Below are positions 1 to 12,115 of a stretch of 51,828 bases of DNA, in pieces. Both the position numbers and the translations under genes were made by a program. How positions within the stretch are numbered: the stretch's first letter is position 1; each line of letters starts with the position of its first letter. The notes under the pieces were generated by a model. That model made no database searches. It saw nothing but the letters and a program-made list of their open reading frames with translations, and was not told where the DNA came from. Origin of the DNA: Lineolata rhizophorae (Eukaryota; Ascomycota; Dothideomycetes; Lineolatales; Lineolataceae); contig MU001704.1 of the NCBI GenBank assembly GCA_010093515.1, positions 1-51,828 of the forward strand, given 5' to 3'.

Positions 1-774
1 GACTCGGTGGGGTGAGCGACTCGGTGGTGGAATACGTTACCATACCTTGGTAAATTGTAAAATATTACGACCTGTATTAACAGCAGGAGGATTGTAAAGT
101 TCTTTAAGGAGCATTGGTTTTTAGAAGTAGAAGCGCTAGCACGCTCTTCTAGAGAATGAAATCGCTGCAGACGAACGATAGACGTGGAGCGCGAGATTAG
201 AGGCGCGAGGGATTCTTTCCTTGTTTAGGACAATTTTAGAATCTTGAGGCGCTAGCAAGGATGCTAACTTACTCCTAAAGCTAATAGTTTCCGTAAGTTG
301 CAAGCCTGAAAGCTGTAGCGGCGCCAAAGCACTATGCAACTCTTTCTTAATATCCTAGCTAGTCTAATCCAGGTTTGTTCTACGCATAAAACAGCCATTC
401 TAATATTTGCAAGATCACGCCGAAAGATGTTGGCGCCCAAATATCCGGCCGGGGCTGCCCTAACAAGCAGAAATCGCCGAGTTAAACGCGAAACTGACAC
501 GGCAACTATCCTTGCTCTAATTGACTTCCATAGTCAGAGTATTGAAGCAATGCCACGGATGCTCCCACTGAGTACTGACTCTGTGAACGTAAACCTGAAT
601 CCCTACCTTGGCAAAGAAGGGACCAAGTCCGAGCCACTGCTAGGCGCAAAGCTGTGAAATTTTCAACAAATCGTAATTTTTACGGCACAACGTGCAAGAA
701 CATATAAACGGGCATCTAATGTACAGGAACTAAAGACGTATCTAATCCGTATACGCCGCCAATTGACCGGGCGA
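1..774. other. Left-edge region without a supported gene
   Basis: This stretch is richer in A+T than the gene-bearing parts. It holds overlapping weak open frames on both strands (plus about 334-657, minus about 264-500), none of which I can match to a family. Neither has intron signals that extend it convincingly. It includes the 3' flank of the minus-strand CDF gene that ends at 775. The first 30 bases contain the 10-mer GACTCGGTGG twice, which is too little to call a repeat array. A decayed gene or mobile element is possible but not shown. Confidence 0.4.
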
Positions 775-2444
775 CTAGACGATGTTCGCTTGAGCCTCGG
801 TGGTCTCCTTCTTCCCCCACAGGAGTATTTCGCGAATTGAGCGACGCTTCTTTTGAGACTGATGCAAAGGCTTGTGTTCTTCTTTAACGTCATGCTCGTC
901 CTCGTAGTCGACGTGGACAAACGCTCGTTCCACGGCGGAGAGGCCTTTGCGAGTTAGCGATAAAACATCGTGTGACGGCACGTGCGCTTACCTTCGAGCT
1001 TACGCTGCAACGACTGGCTGACGTCGTGCGAAATCTTAAGCGGGGTCGACTCGTCCATGACAATGTCGACTTCGACATAGTACCGCTCTCCGGCGTGGTA
1101 CGCACGGCAGGTGTCGACCTTTCGGATGCTGGTGTCGTGCGTGACGGTCATGTATATGAGCTTGGAGATGAACTCCTTAGGCGCTCCCTTGCCGACCAGA
1201 AGCCACACTTGCTCAAACGCGTTGGCGGCCCACGAAAACAAGATCAACAGACCGATGCATATAGCACCGAACGGATCTAGCCACCAGACGAAACGGCTTC
1301 CGGTGACCGACATGACAAGGCCGAATATGTTGACGGCGATATCGTTGCGGTGGTCTACCATGAACACCCTAGCGGCGGGATACCGCCGTAAAAAGAAGCA
1401 GTAAAGGAATAAAGTTCCCTTGGAGAAAACTGGGAGCTCGCAGTTAGCCGCGTTTAAATACTCGCCGAACGGGAGGGGAAACTTACTCGCAGCACCGACA
1501 AAGCAAAGCGGGATGATGTGCAGCGGCTCATCTTCTTGTGGACCGGCGCCAAGGGCTCGCCCAGACTCGATCTGTGCGTAGTTTTGTCAGCGTTTCGGGA
1601 CGAATGTGGAGGTCTAGCTCCCCTTGCGAGTACATGGCTTCTGGGCTAGACGTACGATCAGTTGCGCGGCGACCGTGGTCATGAGTGCACAGAATAGAAT
1701 GATGCCGACGGTTTCGATTCTCGTACGGCCCTATAAATGCAAACGCTCAGCTTCTCGGATTAGGCAAGGCGCTCGATCACTGTTCCCTACCACCGGATAC
1801 TTGTAGACGCTGGGCCGTTTGGCCATGCGCGATGTTACAAGCATGACACAGGAAGATACGAGATCCATCTTTTGCATTCGTCAGCACTGTGAAGCGAGCC
1901 GGAAAATAAAAACGCACAAAGGCATCGGCAGCAGTCGCAAACAGCGCTAAAGAGCCGGTCGAGATGGCGGCGTAGAGCTGAATGACGAACAGGCAGAAGT
2001 TTACGACGAACGACGCATTGACGGCAAACTTGACTTTAGGGCCGTTCTTGATGTCGTCGAGCGCCTGCGCTCTTTCTTCATCTTCGGCGCCCAGGAACGC
2101 GTCGATCAGCTCGTTTTGGCGCGAGTAAAACTTCCTGAGCTTTCGTTTGTTTCCCTTAGGGTGACTGGCACGTAGCCCATCCTTGCTCATGTCCTCGCGC
2201 TTGTGCTGTGCGAGCGACAGCGGATCGGAGCCGCTTATGGCCGTGCTACTGGTAGACAGGACGACATCGCCTGGCAATGATGGACTGGTTTGATTGGGCT
2301 GTTTGATTCCATCTGTGCCGGAATCAGCACCAGGCTCTGCTTCTCGTGGACCAGATCAGGAATCCCGTTTGTATCTGCATGGAGGGAAATAGGACGCGTA
2401 CGGTTGCTATCGTCTCCACGAACGGCGTTCTCCAGAGAAGCCAT
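775..2444 (-). CDS. CDF cation efflux transporter, Mn-type (seven-exon model)
   Basis: Cation diffusion facilitator that would export divalent metal, probably Mn2+, from the cytosol by proton antiport. My model has exons 2444-2402, 2312-1918, 1868-1791, 1730-1656, 1571-1487, 1429-992 and 944-775, all in phase, giving 427 aa. Visible features are a basic N-terminal tail (DPLSLAQHKRED, then KRKLRKFYSRQN), membrane segments, and a DxxxD metal site in TM2 (ADAFMDLV) and again in TM5 (VDHRND). That is the pattern of Mn-CDFs, whereas Zn-CDFs have HxxxD. A cytosolic C-terminal domain follows (KVDTCRAYHAG, YYVEVDIVMDE). The 14-codon first exon and its 89-nt intron are inferred because the upstream ATG is out of frame with the body. 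A shorter protein starting at the ATG at 2190 is the alternative. It is divergent from the ZIP gene at 4327. Family confidence is high, exact metal moderate. Confidence 0.85.
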
Positions 2445-4326
2445 GATCCTGCGACGGAAAGAAGATGACGACGACGACGACGACGACGACGATGACTACT
2501 CGGGGATAGGATTTGGAAAACGCATGTGCGCTCGAGAAACAGAGATGGGCTCTCCTTAAGGCATGCTAGAATAGCAAAATCCACTCGCTCTCGGCGCTCC
2601 AGGGGGCCTACCCAGCCACCTCCAGGTTTGCTTCTGGATTTCCAGCCTTGCGCATTCCAACCTGCCGTCCATCGCCGCTGCAGGCGGGGCTTGGCTCTTC
2701 GAGAAAGGGTCGTTGATCTGTTTCGCTCGCCGCAAGCCAGCAGTCGGCTAAACCAATTACTTCCAACAGAACCCGCCCTTTACCATGGGCGGCTAGAAGG
2801 GGTCGATGCACCGAGACGCGAAATCACGGATGGGGCAAATGTGAGACGTCAAAGGGCAAAACGCCGAGCCGCCCGCGGAAGAACAAGGCAGCCGAGACCG
2901 TCGTGCCACGTACGTAAAACTGGACCAAGACGCGGCAGCCGCGAGAGAACGTCAAGGCGGGGGCCAAGGAGCCCAAGGAGTCTTGACCCGCCAAGCTCAG
3001 ACGGGGCGTCGACGAAGTCTCTGGGGTTCTGGGCGGCGGGAGAACAGGCTTAGGCTCAAACATGATCCAGATGCGTTCCGCTCTCAGACGGGGAGCAAAA
3101 CGGCACGGCACCCTGCAAGGCAGATTTCGAGCGAGCACCGTGCCAGGGCCCGTGCCGGCGCGGCGATCTTCTAGAAGACTTTGGCGCACGGGTTCAGGGT
3201 TTACCCCGCTCCAGCCGGCCAACGGTGCGCCTCGCAACGCATAAGCGCGCATTTGTCACCCCCTTCTCTCCATGCTCGCACTCTCCTCGCCGAGGCCGAT
3301 CTCACGCCAAGCCGCGTCATTCAGGCCCTGCTGTTGCGATTGCCCTCCCATCGTCTTTGGACCGGGACCGTGTCTTGGCGCGGAGGGTTGACTCGGCGCC
3401 AAGACGCGTGGACGACGGAGGTCATGGCAGAAGTCTTCCGAAAGCTTATGACTTCGTACCAATGCATCGTGGGCGCTAGCCGGCGGAAACATGGAGCCAC
3501 GGCCATCGTTTGCCGCTCTCGGAGCGCCATCAGTCGCCCGGAGCCACGTCCTTTGCGGGGCCGCTGCTAACAAAATTCTCCGAGCCTGCCAGATCGCATG
3601 CTTCCCGAAATGGAACTGATAGATCCGGCAGTGGAGCCTCAATTGCCCCTTCAGTTCATGCAGCACTCTAGTGTGGCGGGCTTGGCCACCTAGTTAGCCT
3701 ACCAGACCATGACTATCAGATCCGCGCTGCAAGTTCGCACTCCTAGTCCCCTGTTTCGAGTACTACTGGATGATAGCCATTGCCGGCATGGTGGACCTTC
3801 TTTTAACGTCCCGAGACGAATCCGTGTCTCGCAGGGGGCCTCGTTTCGCTCACGGTCCCGACGATCTCAGAGCCGCCAAACGTTTTGGGGATTATCGGCG
3901 CCATTTATGCCTCCGAAATTCAAATCCACCTCGAGCGTGTGCCGGAGGATGGCCGTGGAAGCAACAAGCATTATCACGAAAATCTAGTCTAGGTTCCTCT
4001 TTGGCCACATCCCAGCCCGATGGAAACGCGGTGGAGCCTCGCGCTTCCACTTTCCCATTGTCACAATAGTCCCGCAAGGCAAGAATGATATTAAAGCGAA
4101 GCCAAGCTCCCTCAGTCTTGGAAACGCGCCTTCTCTTATGCCATCCCGACTTCGTCGTCAGCTTCAGTTCTCTCTGGTAGAGACCTTCATTTCGTCGCTC
4201 TTTCCGTTCTTTTAGTACCGTTGCTCGAGTCCCCTGGTGGGCGGTCCGGTGTGGTTGCTGAGAACATTATTTTCTGTTTTCTAGACTGTCGTTCCCTTCG
4301 AACCGCCTAATCTCTTCCCCGCGGCT
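2445..4326. other. Divergent intergenic region between CDF and ZIP genes
   Basis: About 1.9 kb separate two divergent metal-transporter genes. The left part is GC-rich. Several short open frames exist on both strands (for example plus 3181-3570 and minus 3256-3666), but none shows a recognisable domain or a convincing spliced extension. The last 150 bases before 4327 are C/T-rich (runs such as CTCTTTCCGTTC), typical of a fungal core promoter and leader. I saw no obvious zinc-response palindrome. Confidence 0.6.
2464..2494. repeat. GAC/GTC trinucleotide microsatellite
   Basis: About nine tandem ACG units lie just upstream of the proposed CDF start codon at 2444, probably in its 5' leader or core promoter. 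This would be length-variable DNA, and no coding use is supported. Confidence 0.85.
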
Positions 4327-5894
4327 ATGGAGGCAGAACGTCCGCAGTGCGGTGGTGGTGGGCTTGATGCTGAGACATACGACTTGCCGCTCCACGTTGC
4401 TGCTGTGTGTGAGTGCTTCAGTTTTGATGTGTGCTATCCGAGACTAACTTATTTTCAGTCCTTGTGTTGGGTGCCAGCCTCTTTGGTACGAGTTCCGGGT
4501 GTTAAATCCGCGATGAATTAAGAGTTCACCAATTATGTCAGGTGCCGGCTTTCCGGTGATTGCTAAGAAGATCCCTGCAATGAAAATTCCCCCTAAGGTG
4601 TTCTTTTTTTGGTAGGTCGACGACGATGTGAATGCGAGCGGACGAAATGCTGATTACTTTTACAGCAAACACTTTGGTACCGGTGTCCTGATTGCTACTG
4701 CATTTGTCCACGTGAGTTCTGCCCATGTGATTTATCATTCCCAAGCTTATGTGTGCTACAGCTACTTCCCACTGCATTCGGTTCCCTTACAGACCCATGT
4801 CTACCGCCGCTGTTCACCGAACAATATCCGGCCATGCCCGGCGTCATCATGATGGGGTCGCTGTTCGTCCTGTTCGTAATCGAAATGTGGCTGAATGGCA
4901 AGACTGGTGGTCACTCCCACGGGGGCCCGACAGGCTCCAACATGGACCCATCCGAACATAGCGCCTCTAGGAGAAGCATTTCGAACCCGGCCCCCGTGCG
5001 TCGTCAGTACAGCTTTTCGTCCGACGAGTCTTGGGGCGACGAAAAGACGGACCGTAAAGTCTGGGTTGAGGAGTACGTTTGATTCTTTTCCCCCTTATCT
5101 CAAAAAGTTGGGTGACTATATCTAAACCTCTCCAGGTCTGAGGTCCCCGTCGCCCAACCGACGGCCGAGGCACCCCTACCTTCCGAGATGCCTCCGTGGT
5201 TTATCGCGTTCTATCAGCAGTATGCCCGCCAGCGTGATGAGATGATGTCCATGATCAGCAACCTTATGCCTGCCGCGAAACAAGAGCGTCCTGCGCCCAC
5301 ATACACTGCGTCTCCCGAACTCGAAGCCGGTGAAGTCGACCCGCTGGTTCTCAAGAAGATGAACTTGAACATCACCCTTCTTGAGGGCGGTATTCTGTTC
5401 CACAGTATCTTTGTCGGCATGACCATCTCGATTACAACTGATGGCTTCATTATTCTACTTGTTGCCATCCTCTTTCACCAGATGTTCGAAGGCCTTGGTC
5501 TCGGCTCTCGTATTGCCCAAGTTCCGTATCCCAAAGGCACGATTCGGCCCTGGGTTCTCGTCTGCGCCTTTGGTACCACGGCGCCAATTGGGCAAGCCAT
5601 TGGCTTGCTGACCAGGAACACGTATGATCCTGACAGCGCCTTCGGGTTGATTATCGTCGGGGTGTTTAACGCGATGTATGCTTGATACCCTGTCGTCTTT
5701 AGAGTGTCTGATACTTACGGCTACCTTTCAGTTCGTCTGGATTGCTCATCTACGCAGCTCTTGTTGACCTACTCGCCGAAGATTTCCTTTCCGCAGAGGC
5801 AAATGCTATTCTCACCACCAAGGACAAGGTTACTGCCTTCATTTACGTTCTTCTAGGTGCGGCCGGCATGTCTGTTGTCGGTGCTTTTGCTTGA
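4327..5894 (+). CDS. ZIP-family zinc/iron transporter (seven exons)
   Basis: Plasma-membrane ZIP importer moving Zn2+ (or Fe2+) into the cytosol. Exons 4327-4408, 4459-4485, 4542-4611, 4666-4711, 4762-5072, 5136-5675 and 5732-5894 join in phase to a 412-aa protein. That is a usual length for fungal Zrt-type ZIPs. TM1-2 read HVAAVFLVLGASLFG and a segment ending KVFFFCKHFGTG. The cytosolic loop between TM3 and TM4 is long and carries GGHSHGG, a histidine-rich metal-binding stretch. The diagnostic TM4-TM5 motifs are present: LEGGILFHSIFVGMTIS and FHQMFEGLGLG, with the paired H and E residues that form the binuclear metal site. The protein ends in GAAGMSVVGAFA at the membrane. The start ATG follows a pyrimidine-rich leader. 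Metal preference cannot be settled from sequence. Confidence 0.9.
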
Positions 5895-6828
5895 GCGTGC
5901 AATGTCTCTTGAGCCTTGGCGACCTTCCCTGTTTGCGGTAGCTTCATTGAGCACCAAACATATGAGCTGTCGTAGTGTAAGTATTTACTGCCCGAGCGTT
6001 GGTTTAACACAGAGAGTGCAAGGTTTCCAGCAAAACTATCCGCCGCACCCAGTCTAGGCCTACGCCCGTTTCCACCACCAAGCGCCTGTCATTAGCGTTG
6101 TCTAGAGCTACTTCTTATTTCTTTCAGTTTGTATGCATTGAAAATCCAATTTGGTGTATTAAACAATCTTTTCCCTTTCTTGATTTGTTTTTGTCATTTA
6201 AAACGCATATGAAACTGGAGAAATGAATACATAAGATAAAACAAAAAAAAGAAAAGTACAGTAATGTCTAACCCTGGAGTGCAGTTGCTAGATTAAACGG
6301 CACATGTGAATCATTCCTGAACAGTGTATTAGGATCAGTGGCAGTCCTTGGTGACTAGTTGCTATAAGTGACCTAGATAACAAACCAGTATATCGCAAAG
6401 GGGGAGCGCATCAATTCGTTGCTGCGCTTGCACATTGACAGGCTCAGTGGACACCTGCGGATTACCCAGCAACTTGTGAATGACTCAAACGCCCACGTCC
6501 GACCATGTTGAGCTGGAAATAAAGGAACCGACTCTTATGAATAAAGTTGATGGACTAAATCATGTGGTTTGCGTATGCTCAGAACTTATCATCCATGCTG
6601 TCAAGCCACCCTAGTTCACGTCCCACCTTTGGCGCGCCTGACAAAGTAGCTCGCATACTCAAGTATTCAATGACGTTGACACAGCTCAGCCTCTATTTTG
6701 CAAACCACCGACCCAGCATTGTCCTGCAAATCCATTCCAGGTTCGCAGCCATCTATCCAACGGTCGGTTACACGACACAGTTCTATGTACGTACGTGTCT
6801 TCATCCACCCCCATTCGTAGGCGATTGA
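5895..6828. other. Convergent 3' region between ZIP and AFG1 genes
   Basis: Tail-to-tail intergenic DNA, A/T-rich around 6120-6260 (ATTAAACAATC, then an A-rich tract near 6240). It probably holds both polyadenylation regions. A short plus frame at 6562-6828 has no recognisable features. Confidence 0.6.
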
Positions 6829-8632
6829 TCACAAACTATCTTCTCTCCATCTAGACCTCACTTTCTTCCAGCCCTCCATTTCTTCCTTGCCTCCACGCTT
6901 CTCAAGCCCAAGTCCCCGGTCAATCCACTCCTGCGACCCCATCTCCGAAAGGCGGCTCAAGGCACGTGCAAATGCGAATCGTTCTTCGTCGCCTGTAAAG
7001 ATGCTGCTATTCTTCAACATGCTCATATTCATACCAAGGTCATCCATCAAATGGCGCATGACATCGCTGATGTCGTGGTGCTCGTCCGCTTCCGGAATAT
7101 CGCCTCTGGCTTGGCCACTATGCATAGCTTCATCGAGTTCTTGCCGGGAAAGGAACAGTGATGTTAGGGGAACAGCAGTCGTCATCACCAGTTTGGCCTA
7201 TTGCCCTAGTTAGAACAAGCATTTGCACCTAGCGTAGGATTTCAACTTACTCGGCTTTCGTATATGGCGTCAATGAGTGTGATGAATCTTCGCGCTAGAT
7301 CTCTCGAGCGATGATTCATGCCAGGGACGTCGGTGATGATGAACGCCTCATAGCTCCTCATGAGCTCTAAGTAATCCGCCGCGCCTGTCGCTCTTCCGAC
7401 GATCTCCTGAAATGTGAATCTGGCCGCCTTCCCGCTGGCAAGGGGAACGTGTATGTCGCGGCCCCAAACCGTGTGGGTCGCAGGGTGCGGCGGATCATTC
7501 TTAAAGTCACCAAGAAAACGGAACCACCGATCGGCGTGCGTCGCTGCGGCCTTGTCCAATGGATGGTGATATACCCCTGAAGGCGGGCGCGGAATTTTGC
7601 GGTAATCGGTTGTGCTATCCAAATTGAGGACCCTCAAGCGCTCCTTGAGCAGATTGATGCAGGGGATGAAACTCTCTCTCTGAATGCCGTTCTTGTACAA
7701 GTCATCTGGGTGGCGATTGCTAGTCGTGATCAGGACAACTCCATGGCTCATGAGCGATTCGATGAGACGGCGAAGGATCATGGCGTCGGCCACGTCAGTG
7801 CATTGAAACTCATCGAAACACATGACGCTACTCTCGGAAGCCATCTGCGCGGCAACAAACGGGATTGCGTCGAAGTCGTTGCCGTGGTGCATCTTCATCT
7901 TATGCAGGTCACGGTGCACCGTTTGCATGAAACTGTGGAAGTGAATCCGCATCTTGGTCTTGATATTTGGGGGCAACGTCACGAAGAACAAGTCCATCAG
8001 CATTGTCTTTCCGCTGCCAACATCCCCATACATATACAGGCCCTTGGGTAGATTGGCTGGGATATCGAGTCCAACCTTCTTCTGCGGATTCCGCTCGAAA
8101 AGGGAGCCGAAAAGAGACTTCTTCCGCGGCTGAAGAGATTCGATGGTGGGATGAACCACTGGGGGTGGCTTATAGGCGGCCAGCATCTCGTGTAGATCCT
8201 GCAAATTCTGGATGATGCCTGCGCCAGGGTCAGCCGCGCGACACGGGCAGAAAGAGGACGGCACTACCTCGTTGGTGCTCGTCATCACGGAGCTTTCCGT
8301 CATCGACTCTACTGTTGTACTCATCCAGGGGCCCTCGGACGACTTTGCCTGCAATCGGGTCAGCGCCGGCCGCGACCTCTATCTCGTCCGGCCCCGGGGC
8401 CGCCCGTACCTCTAGCCACGCTGGCGTACCCTCTCAGCACCAGACGCGAGGACTCTCTGGCATGCCGAGCCCATGTCGGACGGCACGTCCACACAAGCGC
8501 CGCATAGGCGCGCAACCACAAAGATCGACGGCAGCTGGCGCAGGCAGTTCGGCGAAGCCGAACGGGCGCAGAGCGACGTGGGCTAGCAGCGGTGGGGAGC
8601 CACAGCCCCGACAGCGCTTCGGCGGCTCTCAT
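6829..8632 (-). CDS. AFG1: AFG1/LACE1-type mitochondrial AAA ATPase
   Basis: Inner-membrane-associated ATPase of the AFG1/LACE1 family, linked in yeast and animals to quality control of mitochondrially encoded respiratory subunits. Exons 8632-8410, 8348-8268, 8218-7251 and 7197-6829 join in phase to 546 aa. Residues 1-75 form an arginine-rich, acid-poor mitochondrial presequence. The core begins at GPLDEYNSRV and RDDEHQRGIIQNLQ. Walker A is GDVGSGKT with Lys172 and Walker B is VMCFDEF with Asp237/Glu238. Sensor-like ITTSNRHPDDLY and the C-terminal RRFITLIDAIYE segment also fit the family. The first intron carries a CTGAC branch site. The start ATG at 8632 is the first in frame and begins the presequence. 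The next gene (AKR1) lies 337 bp upstream in the same orientation. Confidence 0.92.
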
Positions 8633-8969
8633 GGTCGGGCGTCCGCATTGTATTCATCCAGCGGTGGGCGCAGGAGCGGAAGCGGACGAGCGGCGGGCGA
8701 CGTTGGCGCGTTTGGCAACTTGGAGGAGAGTTCCATCCAGATCGGCCCATGTGGCGGGCGACAAGCGCCGGCTTGGCAGCCGCCGGCATGTGCCTCGGAT
8801 CAGATAATATCCTCCGCCTCAGCCCGTCTCGTCCGCTTTTCCGGCTCGCTGCGTAACCCATTCTCCAGGACTCCTCGTTGCACGTCCGCGCTCGAAAGTC
8901 AAGGCTAAACGACAATTCTATTCTACAAATCGCTTCATAAAGTCCCAGTCGCATTCCTTCCAGCATTTG
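8633..8969. other. AFG1 promoter / AKR1 3' flank
   Basis: 337 bp between two tandem minus-strand genes. It is GC-rich, with open frames that overlap it only by chance. It probably carries the AFG1 promoter and leader and the AKR1 terminator. No distinct motif was recognised. Confidence 0.5.
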
Positions 8970-11427
8970 TCAAACACCTTCGTCAGTCCCAACCGCAACG
9001 TAGGCTGCGTCGGTCCCTCCCTCCCTGCGCATCCGCATCCGGGGCGGCGCCTCGTACAGACGGGCGTAATTCACCCGCTCGCCGCCCAGTAGAGCGTCGC
9101 CATTCTCCCGCCTCCCGAAGAACGGGGCCGGATCGCACCAAAAGTCTCTGCAGTTGGCGAGCACGCCGCGCGTAAAGGGGTTTTCTCGCTGCCGTGTCTG
9201 TGCCGCCTGCGCGTTTGAGCCGTGGATGGCCGTGGCCATGAACGTGTCCACCCCGAGCAGCCTTTTCCACTGCTCAAAGCAGCCCTGCTTCTGATGTCCG
9301 CGACGTACCGGATCCGGTCCAGCCCCGCTGCCCGTCAGTTGAGACGAGGCGGCCGCCGGGTCCCCGGTCGCTACGAACGACATGACGGCATCACCAAATG
9401 TGTGCTGCTGGAGGTCCGGCCTCATGCTTTCAAACGTCGTCGTAGCCCTGGCTATCTGGACAAGCTGGACGATTACGAGCATCGTCACCCAGACAAGTTG
9501 GAGTGCGCTCCACATGATCAAGACGATTGTGAACGGATCCTTCCACAGCTGGGCGCAGAGTTGGTCTGAGAGGATGTTGCAATGGACGTTCTCTGGCTCT
9601 GGGATGGCCTCCAAAACTGCGGCAATTGTCAGCACGTTACAACCAGGCCAAATCGTGGACAACATAAAGTTCCTTACAGGACAAGCCTAGATTAACCAAC
9701 GCAATAACACCGATTTCCATGAATATAAGATATAGGACAAAGTGCCTGTGGTTGTTGTTCGCGACGCAATTGTCCACCCAAGGACAGTGACTAGGTGCGA
9801 ATTAGCCTTGAGACAAAAGCAGAAATCAACCCGCTCATCTTACTGGTCTTCCTTTGCAATGCACCGGCCACAACGCTTGCAATGCTTGCTTCTGAGCGGC
9901 TTCCGCACCATGCAATGAACGCAAAAATTGATCTCGTCGAATTTTCGTGCCTCCAAGAGCTCGTCTATGATCGCCTTTTGCTGATTCCGACTCCCCGGCT
10001 TCGGTATATAGCCAGGATCCGAGAGCATCGTATAAAAGTAGAAATATGTGCACATAGCGTAGGAAAAAGCGAAGAATATGTTCAAGAAAAGGCTAGATGA
10101 AAATGTCCCTGCAAAAGTGTCAGCCCTCTATGCCCATACCTGCGCTTGAACAGGGCACGCATACACGGTAGTATCTTCACAAACCACCGAATGCCGACCC
10201 AAAATAGAGTTCCCGCAAAAATGCCGGCGAGAAAAGGCTGTCAAAACCAAAAATTAGTGACACTCATACTTCTGCGGCAAGTAATGGCGTCAAAACCAGG
10301 GGCTCACCGTCTGGTGCATGTGCTTCATGTCAGCCGGCGCATATCGCAGAGCTTGCAGCGCTACCCACTGCAGCGAAATGAAGGCAACTATGGCGATGGG
10401 AACCGCAGCGTATATCACCATGTTGCTGAGAATGTAAATGCAGCATCCGATGGCGACAAATGGCCATAAAAAGAAGAATCGGGAGAGTACGGCACGTCGG
10501 TCCTTTACAATCGAGGATAGCGGAAAATACTTGGGGCTGCCGTCGGAATTGTATCCGCAGTCTGATAGGGCATGCTGAAATTGACGGGTAGAGTTCATAT
10601 CCTTGGCGACGACCGCTGGCGTCTTCCCGTCATCGGTTTCTGCAAACCTGTCCGATCCATACTCTATGAGCTTCTGAATCGAGGGCGAGGCCCCGCGAAC
10701 TAGAGCCCAATGCAGCGCGGTAAATCCTTTCTCGTCTCGCGCGTAGACGCTTGCACCCCAACGCAGCAAGACGTCCACGCACGCCGGAAATCCTTTGTAT
10801 GCCGCCCACATCAGGCTGGTATGGCCATGTTGGTCGGGAATGTCCACGGGAATGTCCTGGTGCAGCAGCAGGATAAGCTGGAAGACGTTTCCATCGAGCG
10901 TTGCGGAGTGCAGAAGATTGAAGCCTTCGTCATCGGTTATGAGAGGGTCGGCTCCATGTTGCAGGAGAAGGTGCACGACGTAATAGTTGCACCGCTTCGC
11001 GGCCCATAAGACTGGCGTGGCGCTTGCTTCGCCGCCTTTGGCATTGACATCTACGCCGGCTTGGATGAGGAAGTGGCATAACGCGTAGTGATTGTTAATT
11101 GCGGCCCACTATGAAGGAGGCGGTGGTTAGCACCGTTCTACGCACAAGTGCGTAATCATATCGACGAAGTCACCGAGGGGCTTCACTGACATGGAGAGGA
11201 GTGATGTTCTGTTCGTCGGCGTAGGTTACGGGTAACTTTTTGCTGCTAAAAAGCTTCTGAATCGCCCCAATTTCGCCCAGTCTCGCCAGTTGCATGATAT
11301 CCTCCCCCACCGGTAGAGTTCGCTGTTGAGCTGAGCCCATATCCTTGAGCTCCACATGACTGTTGCCCGCCGGGTATCCATCCGACGGCATGTCTGGAGC
11401 GCGGCTGGTCGAAGGTGAGGAGGACAT
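8970..11427 (-). CDS. AKR1: Akr1-type ankyrin-repeat DHHC palmitoyltransferase
   Basis: Integral Golgi/endosomal S-acyltransferase that attaches palmitate to cysteines of client proteins. In yeast the clients include the Yck casein kinases. Exons 11427-11191, 11108-10308, 10237-10165, 10108-9844, 9790-9678 and 9616-8970 join in phase to 711 aa, close to the family norm. Residues about 40-260 hold ankyrin repeats (for example [42 protein letters not shown]). Membrane segments follow ([13 protein letters not shown] and [13 protein letters not shown]), then the cysteine-rich domain ([19 protein letters not shown]). The catalytic DHHC is residues 458-461. The motif is split by an intron inside the first histidine codon, and splicing restores [12 protein letters not shown] tail of about 100 residues after the last membrane pair is low in conservation. 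The architecture is diagnostic. Confidence 0.94.
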
Positions 11428-12115
11428 TGGGAGGAGTGCGAAGTCCTTTCACAAAACTGCGGAAGTAGTGTGCATTAAGGCCATCATCTAGAGAGGGAGA
11501 GTCGTCTGCGCTGACGCAAGCAAGCGCAGCCGCGATGCAGTGGATGCCGGTTCGTTCGGGGTCGGGGGCAACTCGAGTTTGGAGCTGACGACAGGGGAGT
11601 CCGCCTCACGGCTGCGCGCTAGGGCTGACTAGGTGGCTGTGCTCTGCGTCTATGCTATTGGCTAGACAGCACTCCTCTATATGTAAATAAATTTCCGAGG
11701 ACCGTAGAGGTGCTAGCTAGTTTTTAGGTTTTAATAGCCCTAACTATGAAGCTGCTGCACACGGCAATGTACCTCATAAATGCAAATAGAGCGGCCAAAT
11801 CTACACTACAATCAACCTGCTAGCCATGCCTTAAACCTTACTCAAACCATGCATCAACTACTCAATAACCGTTTTGGCCAGCAAAGAAAGCTCACGCAAA
11901 GCAATTTTAACTTTCGACATCTACGATTGAGAACATACAACGCCGTTCATACATCAAGCTACTTTTGAATTACCCAGCGAGCCACCAAACGCCGGGATTG
12001 TCCATTTGTTCCTCACTAAGAGTTGTGCATGTAAACATTCCCTTTCGCTTGTCGAGCTCATTCCACCTAATGCGACCTCGTTGAGTGCTTTTCGGATTCC
12101 GGGAACTCGAAGCTA
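11428..12115. other. AKR1 promoter / eIF3g 3' flank
   Basis: Tandem minus-strand spacing of 688 bp. The AKR1-proximal half is GC-rich, while 11660-11960 is A/T-rich and gene-free. No regulatory site is strong enough to name. Confidence 0.5.

Noticed and set aside
334-657. 107-codon plus-strand open frame near the left edge
   Set aside because: No family match, no splice extension, and an equally open minus frame overlaps it. Left unannotated.
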